63,475 nt of DNA, taken from Corallococcus interemptor. Its GTDB lineage: Bacteria; Myxococcota; Myxococcia; Myxococcales; Myxococcaceae. Shown piece by piece: positions 58,003 through 63,475 of this stretch; within the stretch, counting starts at the first letter, position 1, and each line of letters begins with the position of its first letter. The stretch is from NCBI RefSeq assembly GCF_003668875.1, contig NZ_RAWM01000043.1, forward strand, positions 1-63,475, in the 5' to 3' direction. Made by a program: the position numbers and the translations under genes. A model generated the notes under the pieces. It saw only the letters and a list, made by a program, of their open reading frames with translations. It was not told the DNA's origin and searched no databases.

Positions 58003-59997
58003 TCAGAACCGCGTCTCCACTTCCAGCGCGAACAGGTGCCGGGGCGCATCCGGCGGCGTCCGGGCACCTCGCGCGTCCTTCAAGTCCACGACCCACGCGT
58101 AGCGGCCTCGGGTCGTCACGGCGTCCGCCGTCCAGCTCGCATCGAGCGAGGCGCGGAAGGACTGCTCCAGCCGGTTGCGCGTCGACAGGTCTTCGTCCTT
58201 CCACACGGCGCGGCCCCGCAGCCTCACGGCGTCGCAAGGCCGCACCTGCGTCTCCACCACCGCGTGCGCGTCCTCACGCACGCCCCGGTTCACCGGATCA
58301 TCCACGCGGGCATGCGCGTACTGCGCGGACACGGACACCGCATCGTGAAGCTCCGCCTTCACCCGGGCCGTGAGGCGCAGGAGCGACCCTGAACAGGGGC
58401 CATCGAAACAGTCCCCCGCAGTGCCGACGTCCTTGTCCCGGTACTCGGCCCACAGCGACGGTTGGAACAGCGCATGCGCGCGCCAGTCCACTCGCGCCGA
58501 GGCCCGCATGTTCACCGTGCCGGCGCTGCCCACCTCCGCGCCATCCGAGGGCAGCGTCCAGGCATCCACCTCACCGCGCAGCCGCAGCACACCCTCCAGA
58601 CGGTGCACGTAGCGCACGCGCGCGCCCACTTCATTCCGGGCCCGTGAGCCCTCCAGCTCATCCGGGCCGGAAGTCGCGCCGGTGTAGGGATTGGCGAAGC
58701 CGCGTCCGTAGGCCCGCAGCGACAGCTCCAGCTCCTTCGACGTGCCCGCCACCACCGTGCGCTGAAGCACGCCGAGCCCACCGCCGCTCGCATCGAAACT
58801 GCGCGCCGCCTCCACGAAGAGGTCCACGGGGCCCAGGCCCCACGCGCCATCCATGCCCACCGCGCCGAACGCACCGCCCGCCGGGTAGCCCGCGGTGGAG
58901 CGGAAATCGAGCGCCGCGCCCTCCACGCTCCACACCGGCCGCGCGCCCCAGGCCGTCACTCCGACCTGTGCCCGCGAACCCCAGGCCATCGCCGCGTGGC
59001 CCCCGCCCGCCCATTCGTGGAACACACCAGGCAGCTTGCGAGCCACCACGCGTCCCGAGGGCGTCCCCATGAGCCACACCGCTGGCGCCTTGCACGCCGT
59101 GCCCTCGCACAGGGCATGCGAGAGCAGCGAGCGGGACTGGTACGAGCCGAAGCCCGTCACGGACACCCCTGACGAGGACCGCACCGTGCCCACCACGCCC
59201 CGGAAGCCTTCGTCCCACTGGAAGTCCGGCGTCACGTCCGCGTCGCGCTCCTCGGGCGAGCAGGCGCCTTCTCCCAGGAAGCACCAGCGCTCCACGCCGC
59301 CCGGCGCGCGCACGGCGTCGTCGGGCAGGAAGCCGTCCGGCGTGGGCAGCCCGGTGGTGTCCAACGTGAGGCGCTGTCCAAAGCCCAGCCGGTACGAGCC
59401 CACCAGCACCGAAGCCCGCTCGCCTGACCACTGACCGTGGAACTTGGGCACGGCCACGGACACGCCAGGCGCCTCCGCCACCAGCGCCCGCCGGTTCACG
59501 TCCCGGTGCACCGCGCCCAGCCGCCTTCGCGTCAGTGACGTGAGCAGCCCCACTCTCCAGCCCTCCGGTCCCGCGACGCGCACCTGGAGCGCCAGCGGCG
59601 GCAGCACCGGATCCGACGCGGCGAACGCCGTCAGCAGCCGCGCATCCCCTGTCACCCGCTCTGGCGCCGACGTCAGGAAGGGCGCCAACCGTTTCCTCTC
59701 CTCTGGCGTGAGCCCCCCGTCCACGCGCGCGTACGTCAGTCCCGGCAGCGCATAGAGCGCGGCGCGCGACGCATGCGCCGGGTCCACCCCCGAGCGCCGC
59801 AGCACCAGCAGCGCCGACAGCGTCTGAGCCGTGATGGCCCCGTCCTCCCTCAGCGCGAGCAGCGCCTGCTCCCCCGTGTCCTCGGGGTCGACCTCATAGG
59901 ACGCGGCGAACCCAAGGAAGGGCACCCCCAGCAGGAACAGCCACACGCAGACGAGGACGGAACGCACGCGGCGGGCCCTCTGCACGAGCGGGACCAC
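58003..59997 (-). CDS. Outer-membrane beta-barrel protein with helical N-terminal domain
   Basis: A 664-aa exported protein (signal VRSVLVCVWLFLLGVPFLGFA). The mature N-terminus (about 35-115) is helical and resembles helix-hairpin-helix-type DNA-binding modules (SRAALYALPGLTYARVDGGL, TPEERKRLAPFL). From about 130 on, alternating amphipathic strands predominate, such as RVGLLTSLTRRRLGAVH, VLVGSYRLGFGQRLTLD and ELSLRAYGRGFANPYTGAT, and the last residue is Phe (ALEVETRF), as in outer-membrane barrels. It is the first of three tightly spaced genes (barrel, lamin-tail lipoprotein, nuclease). Function unknown. Confidence 0.75.
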   Translation of the reverse strand: MVPLVQRARRVRSVLVCVWLFLLGVPFLGFAASYEVDPEDTGEQALLALREDGAITAQTLSALLVLRRSGVDPAHASRAALYALPGLTYARVDGGLTPEERKRLAPFLTSAPERVTGDARLLTAFAASDPVLPPLALQVRVAGPEGWRVGLLTSLTRRRLGAVHRDVNRRALVAEAPGVSVAVPKFHGQWSGERASVLVGSYRLGFGQRLTLDTTGLPTPDGFLPDDAVRAPGGVERWCFLGEGACSPEERDADVTPDFQWDEGFRGVVGTVRSSSGVSVTGFGSYQSRSLLSHALCEGTACKAPAVWLMGTPSGRVVARKLPGVFHEWAGGGHAAMAWGSRAQVGVTAWGARPVWSVEGAALDFRSTAGYPAGGAFGAVGMDGAWGLGPVDLFVEAARSFDASGGGLGVLQRTVVAGTSKELELSLRAYGRGFANPYTGATSGPDELEGSRARNEVGARVRYVHRLEGVLRLRGEVDAWTLPSDGAEVGSAGTVNMRASARVDWRAHALFQPSLWAEYRDKDVGTAGDCFDGPCSGSLLRLTARVKAELHDAVSVSAQYAHARVDDPVNRGVREDAHAVVETQVRPCDAVRLRGRAVWKDEDLSTRNRLEQSFRASLDASWTADAVTTRGRYAWVVDLKDARGARTPPDAPRHLFALEVETRF

Positions 59998-60161
59998 CCT
60001 TCCCTACAGAGAAGGAACGACGCGCGGTCCATCCCTTCCCCGGACCCGGCGTCCAGGCCAGGGACGGCGGCCCACGAGCCTCCACGTGGGCGTGGGCCGG
60101 TGCGGCTATGCTGCGGTGACATCTTCGCGAGGCCGGAGCCGTCCGGCCCCAGAAACAGCGC

Positions 60162-60935
60162 ATGGGCTACGTCCACATCCTTCGCCACTTCCCCTCTCCG
60201 CAGGAGGGGTTCAACCGCACCGTCCGCATCTACACGCCGGACACCTACGACGCCTGGCAGGACCACCGCTTCCCGGTGCTCTACATGCACGACGGGCAGA
60301 ACGTCTTCGCGCATCCGGAGTCCGCCGTCTTCGACACGTGGTGCGCCAACCGCGTCGCGGAGGAGAACGTCCAGGCGGGGCGGATGGAGCCGTGGATCAT
60401 CGTCGCGGTGGACTCGGGCCCCGGGCGCTTCCAGGAGTACTCGCCGTGGGACGAGCCGCGCAACGGCGTGTCCGCGCGCGGCGAGGCCTACGGGCGCTTC
60501 CTCGTGGAGGAGCTGAAGCCCTACATCGACCGGACGTACCGCACGCGCCAGGGCAGCGAGTGGACCGGCGTGATGGGTTCTTCGCTGGGCGGCCTCATCT
60601 CGCTGTATCTGGGATGGAGGTTCCCGCAGGTGTTCGGTCGCATCGGCGCGCTGTCGCCCACGGTGATGTGGAGCCAGGGCCGCCTGTTCGACGCGTGGCG
60701 CGAGCACAGCCACCGCTGGTCCCGCATCTACCTGGACGCGGGCGACACCGAGTTCATCCACGCGGGCGGCATCCCCCTGGACTACGGCCGGGGCACGCGC
60801 GAATTCTTCCGCCACCTCAAGGGCCTGGGCTACGGCGACCATGAGGTGTCGCTCGTGCTGGAGCCCGGCGGCGAGCACCACGAGAAGGACTGGCAGCGCC
60901 GGCTGCCGGGCGCGATGCAGTGGCTGCTCGGGTGA
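60162..60935 (+). CDS. Alpha/beta-hydrolase, esterase family (Fes/IroE-like)
   Basis: A 257-aa serine hydrolase of the esterase-D/Fes-like group. Visible: the first strand and oxyanion region VLYMHDGQNVFAHPESAVFD, the nucleophile elbow GVMGSSLGGLISLYLGW (Ser in GSSLGG), and the final His in EPGGEHHEKDWQRRLP. These enzymes hydrolyse siderophore or other esters, but the substrate cannot be told. There is no signal peptide. It precedes the DUF2378 gene by 10 bases and may be cotranscribed with it. Confidence 0.85.
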   Translation: MGYVHILRHFPSPQEGFNRTVRIYTPDTYDAWQDHRFPVLYMHDGQNVFAHPESAVFDTWCANRVAEENVQAGRMEPWIIVAVDSGPGRFQEYSPWDEPRNGVSARGEAYGRFLVEELKPYIDRTYRTRQGSEWTGVMGSSLGGLISLYLGWRFPQVFGRIGALSPTVMWSQGRLFDAWREHSHRWSRIYLDAGDTEFIHAGGIPLDYGRGTREFFRHLKGLGYGDHEVSLVLEPGGEHHEKDWQRRLPGAMQWLLG

Positions 60936-60945
60936 GCGTCTTCTC

Positions 60946-61524
60946 GTGACGCGCCGGCCCCGCTCGGTGCCGCCCGAACAGCGGCAGGTCTACGTGCAGG
61001 TCGTGGAAGGCCTGCTCCAACATGGTCTGAAGGGCCAGGTGTCCCCCCGCCTGCGTGAACGGCTGCGCCAGGCGGGCGTGGACCTGGACCGGCCGCTGTT
61101 GCCGCTCTACCCCGTGCCGCTCTGGGCGCGCTGCCTGGAGATCGTCGTCGAGGAGGTCTACCCGGGCATGCCCAAGGTGGAGGGCTACGCCCGGCTCGCC
61201 CGGGCGCACGTGGAGGGCTACGGCGCCACGCTGCTGGGGCGCGCGGTGATGGGCGTGATGCGCGTGCTGGGTCCCCGGCGCGTGGTGCAGCGGATGCCGG
61301 AAGTCCTGCGCGGCACGGACAACTACACGGAGGTGAAGCTGGTGGAGCGCGGCCCCGCGCACTTCGAGCTGCACTTCAACTCCAGCCTCAAGGGGCCCGG
61401 CTACGTGGAGGCCCTGCTGGAGGCCCTGCTGGCCGTGGGCGGCGCGAAGGCGCCTTGCGTGACGAAGCTGTTCGACGACGGCGAGCGCAGCGAGTACGCG
61501 CTCACCTGGATCCAGGAGCCGTAA
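60946..61524 (+). CDS. DUF2378 family protein (myxobacterial)
   Basis: A 192-aa protein starting at GTG 60946, 10 bases after the esterase stop. It matches the DUF2378/TIGR02265 family, a paralogous family known mainly in myxobacteria, of unknown function. Typical stretches are LLPLYPVPLWARCLEIVVEE, GYARLARAHVEGYGATLLGR, PEVLRGTDNYTEVKLVERGP and the last strand LFDDGERSEYALTWIQ. It has no signal peptide or membrane helix. The frame upstream of GTG overlaps the esterase gene and is not used. Confidence 0.82.
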   Translation: MTRRPRSVPPEQRQVYVQVVEGLLQHGLKGQVSPRLRERLRQAGVDLDRPLLPLYPVPLWARCLEIVVEEVYPGMPKVEGYARLARAHVEGYGATLLGRAVMGVMRVLGPRRVVQRMPEVLRGTDNYTEVKLVERGPAHFELHFNSSLKGPGYVEALLEALLAVGGAKAPCVTKLFDDGERSEYALTWIQEP

Positions 61525-61527
61525 GAC

Positions 61528-62688
61528 TCACGTCGCCTGGATGAAGCGCACCGCGTCCCGCATGGACTCCAGGTCCGGGTGGCGCGTGAGGTACATCTCT
61601 TCACCCAGCAGCGAGTGGTAGATGGGCGGCAGCTCGCGGTGCAGGAGCAATGACTTGCCCAGCCGTTCGACGATCTGCGCGTGCGAGTGCTTGTAGCGCC
61701 GGCCGTGCCGCCGGGCGCTGTGGCAGACGTGGTGGCGCGGGATGTACTGGAAGTCCGCCACCGGGTCGCCGGTCACGACGCGCGCATAGAGCCGGTACAC
61801 GTCGATGTCGCACGTGTAGTTCATCATGTCCGTCATGAAGCCACCGGGCGGGCGGAGGTTGGCCTCCAGCACGACGAAGCGGCCATCCGGCAGGCGGAAG
61901 AACTCCAGGTGGAACCAGCGCTCGCGCAGGCCGAACGCGGCGACGACCTGGCGGCCCAGCACGTCGAGCGCGGCGGGGATGTGCTGGAGGCTCCAGAAGG
62001 AGATGTCGCGCCGTTCGGTGACGGTCTCCATGCCGCCGTCGCTGTACTCGTGGCTGAGGTTGAAGACGATGACGCCGTGGCGGTCCACGATGCCGTCGTA
62101 GGTGACGATGGTGCCGCGCACGAAGGGCTGCGCGACGTAGGACGTGGGCAGCGGGTGCGCGAGCGCGGCGTCCACCTCCGCGTCACTGGCGACCTTGAAC
62201 GTGTGGGCGGCGCCCACGCCCACGTCGGGCTTGAGCACCAGCGGGTAGCCCACGCGCGCGGCGAAGGCCTTCACCTGGTCCGCGTCGCGCACGCGCAGCA
62301 GGTCCGGGTGGGGGACGCCGGAGGCATGGAAGACCTCGGCCATGCCGGACTTGGAGCGCAGCTTGAGGATGTCCGAGGGCTGGAGGCCGGAGACGTGGAA
62401 GTCCTCGCGCAGGCGGGCTTCGACCTCGAGCCAGGATTCGTTGAGGGACTCGATGCGGTCGATGCGGCCGTGGCGCCAGGTGAGGTAGCCGGTCGCGCGC
62501 AGCAGGGCGTCCGAGTCGTTGAGGCTGGGGACGAAGAAGTATTCGCGCAGGGACTCGCGCAGCTCCGGGCGGAGGGACTCGTAGGGCGTGTCGCCGATGC
62601 CCAGCACGGTCACGCCGCGCTCGCGCAGCGCGGTGGCGAAGTGGAAGTACTGGGAGGGGAAGTGGGGGGAGATGAAGACGAAGTTCAT
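61528..62688 (-). CDS. ATP-grasp family ligase-like enzyme
   Basis: A 386-aa protein with the ATP-grasp fold, whose members form amide or ester bonds using an acyl-phosphate intermediate. Seen: N-terminal FVFISPHFPSQYFHFATALR with a Rossmann-like strand, SKSGMAEVFHASGVPHPDLL, GYPLVLKPDVGVGAAHTFKV with the nucleotide-binding Lys, LPTSYVAQPFVRGTIVTYDGI, and the metal-binding EANLRPPGGFMTDM (Glu and Asn). The start at 62688 removes a basic extension. Substrates of this branch cannot be predicted, but peptide- or carboxylate-amine ligation is typical. It is convergent with the DUF2378 gene (3 bases between stops). Confidence 0.85.
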   Translation of the reverse strand: MNFVFISPHFPSQYFHFATALRERGVTVLGIGDTPYESLRPELRESLREYFFVPSLNDSDALLRATGYLTWRHGRIDRIESLNESWLEVEARLREDFHVSGLQPSDILKLRSKSGMAEVFHASGVPHPDLLRVRDADQVKAFAARVGYPLVLKPDVGVGAAHTFKVASDAEVDAALAHPLPTSYVAQPFVRGTIVTYDGIVDRHGVIVFNLSHEYSDGGMETVTERRDISFWSLQHIPAALDVLGRQVVAAFGLRERWFHLEFFRLPDGRFVVLEANLRPPGGFMTDMMNYTCDIDVYRLYARVVTGDPVADFQYIPRHHVCHSARRHGRRYKHSHAQIVERLGKSLLLHRELPPIYHSLLGEEMYLTRHPDLESMRDAVRFIQAT

Positions 62689-62818
62689 GGCTCCTGGCGG
62701 GCGAGTCCTCCGCTGAGGGTGGACCATAGCGGCCCCGCCCGCGCCCTAGAAGCCCGGTGGGGAACAGTGTCCACCAGCGGGACTCGCGCCAGGGGCCTGC
62801 ACCGGGAACACTCGCGCC

Positions 62819-62968
62819 ATGGCGGAGGATTCCAAGGCGTTCGCCCTCCACTTCCAGCCCGCGGGGCCGCGGGCCGCAAGGGAGGCAGCGGTGAAGGAGT
62901 GGCGCGACTGGTGGGCCGCGCACCGGGACACGTTCAAGAAGCGCTGGGGTGAGCGGAGCGGAGGCTGA
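62819..62968 (+). CDS. Small ORF, 49 aa
   Basis: A short frame starting ATG 62819: MAEDSKAFALHFQPAGPRAA, then REAAVKEWRDWWAAHRDTFK and a charged end KRWGERSGG. It is rich in Trp, Lys and Arg, with high third-position GC, and an in-frame stop occurs upstream. The WRDWWAAHRDTF segment resembles the end of HEAT-repeat proteins, so it could be a remnant of a longer gene. No ribosome-binding site is clear. Confidence 0.4.
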   Translation: MAEDSKAFALHFQPAGPRAAREAAVKEWRDWWAAHRDTFKKRWGERSGG

Positions 62969-62972
62969 GGGC

Positions 62973-63269
62973 CTACCCCTGGTCGGACTGAAGGTCGCCG
63001 ACCCTGCCTGTCTGAACGATTTGCTGGATGGCGGACGCGATGTGCTCCCGCGTGACGGAAGCGACGACCACGAGATTCCGCTCAAGAAACACCCTGCCGC
63101 TCTTCAGCGCATCCTCAACATCCTGGGTCAAGCGAGCCGGGTCGTACACGGTGAGCGAGTACCGACGTCCCTGAATCACCGCGACGACTCCGGGGAGCCA
63201 GCCTTTGGCCTCGACCTCCCAAGCGTAGTCCTCGAAACCGGGAGGGAACTCCAGAACGATGTTGCTCAT
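62973..63269 (-). CDS. Hypothetical protein, 98 aa
   Basis: A small alpha/beta protein, with EFPPGFEDYAWEVEAKGWLP, IQGRRYSLTVYDPARLTQDV, RNLVVVASVTREHIASAIQQ and a short hydrophilic end. No family recognised. Codon use is less GC-rich than the window average. The start is ATG 63269, or GTG 63272; its ATG overlaps the stop of the preceding frame (TGATG), so the two are likely translated together. No signal peptide. Confidence 0.68.
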   Translation of the reverse strand: MSNIVLEFPPGFEDYAWEVEAKGWLPGVVAVIQGRRYSLTVYDPARLTQDVEDALKSGRVFLERNLVVVASVTREHIASAIQQIVQTGRVGDLQSDQG

Positions 63270-63466
63270 CACGGAACACCGAAGAGGCGCTCCACTTCGT
63301 TTGTCACCCGCGCTTCGAACTTCGCCAGTTCGCTCAAGCTCTTCGGCTCGGTGAGCGTCAAGGTAGATGTCGCGTGAAAGGGTTCAGCCGATGCGCTTCG
63401 GCTCCTGTGCTTCCGGTGAGGGGTTGAGGCGCACGGGGCCCGCTGGCGTCCAGTCGCGCGTGTCAC
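63269..63466 (-). CDS. Short ORF upstream of the last hypothetical, possibly incomplete
   Basis: The frame ending in KSLSELAKFEARVTNEVERL then FGVP stops in the TGATG overlap with the 98-aa gene, which speaks for translation. The N-terminus is unresolved: GTG 63466 is the first start inside the window and TTG 63361 is another. A second frame in the same strand, ending at 63384 with RDTRDWTPAGPVRLNPSPEA, also looks protein-like and runs off the right edge, so it may be the real upstream gene. Low confidence until more sequence to the right is seen. Confidence 0.35.
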   Translation of the reverse strand: MTRATGRQRAPCASTPHRKHRSRSASAEPFHATSTLTLTEPKSLSELAKFEARVTNEVERLFGVP

Positions 63467-63475
63467 GGCTCCATC

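Overview
This is high-GC DNA with very strong third-position GC bias. The gene content points to a myxobacterium of the Myxococcaceae, Myxococcus- or Corallococcus-like. The clearest markers are a pomY-pomZ-pomX cell-division-site cluster at the left edge, a DUF2378 protein of the kind known mainly from myxobacteria, many orphan sensor kinases, and a large set of lipoproteins and predicted secreted enzymes. All identifications come from reading translated sequence; no database search was run. No rRNA, tRNA, CRISPR array, transposase or replication origin was seen.

Layout. 1-3.7 kb (minus): pomY, pomZ and the 5' part of pomX, which position the division ring. 3.9-7.7 kb: a nitronate-monooxygenase-like protein, an XRE-type regulator, a membrane histidine kinase and a one-HKD phospholipase-D-like protein. 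7.8-11.7 kb: a TetR regulator with a palindromic operator inside its own promoter, followed by two tandem aldehyde dehydrogenases and a 61-aa protein. 11.8-17.4 kb: two small hypotheticals, an ABC-F ATPase, a cupin, a B3/B4-domain protein, a MazF/PemK-like protein with an unknown partner in a lower-GC patch, and gluconokinase. 17.5-25.4 kb: a Cys-rich lipoprotein, a neutral ceramidase, a PAS-GAF-PAS histidine kinase, a left-handed beta-helix acyltransferase and a histone-deacetylase-like hydrolase.

25.4-29.5 kb is an insertion-like region. A fragment of the 3' end of a PAP2 phosphatase gene lies 3.1 kb from the intact gene in direct orientation. Between the two copies sit a DUF4157 (eCIS core domain) protein and a convergent hypothetical gene. 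29.5-39.6 kb: two ExbD proteins, a succinate-semialdehyde-type dehydrogenase, a coiled-coil membrane protein, heme A synthase, an osmoprotectant-type ABC system, a lipoprotein, a DUF4142 protein and a hypothetical.

39.6-49.8 kb (minus) is the most striking locus. Five tightly packed genes match the Escherichia coli yfaP/T/A/S/Q set and, in concept, the Pseudomonas mag operon. They encode a DUF2135 protein, a DUF1175 Cys-His protein, a DUF2138 protein, a bacterial alpha-2-macroglobulin with a CLEQ thioester motif, and a last protein that appears to join an HExxH domain, a complete set of penicillin-binding transpeptidase motifs and a SpoIID-like domain. 50-55.8 kb: a low-molecular-weight phosphatase/ArsC-like protein lacking the usual extra cysteines, a TerC membrane protein, a hypothetical, a multi-PAS kinase, and a short ORF coupled to a 235-aa protein. 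56-60 kb (minus): an operon of an outer-membrane barrel, a triple lamin-tail-domain lipoprotein and a thermonuclease-like lipoprotein, possibly a surface nucleic-acid-handling module. 60-63.5 kb: an esterase, the DUF2378 protein, an ATP-grasp enzyme and small ORFs running off the edge.
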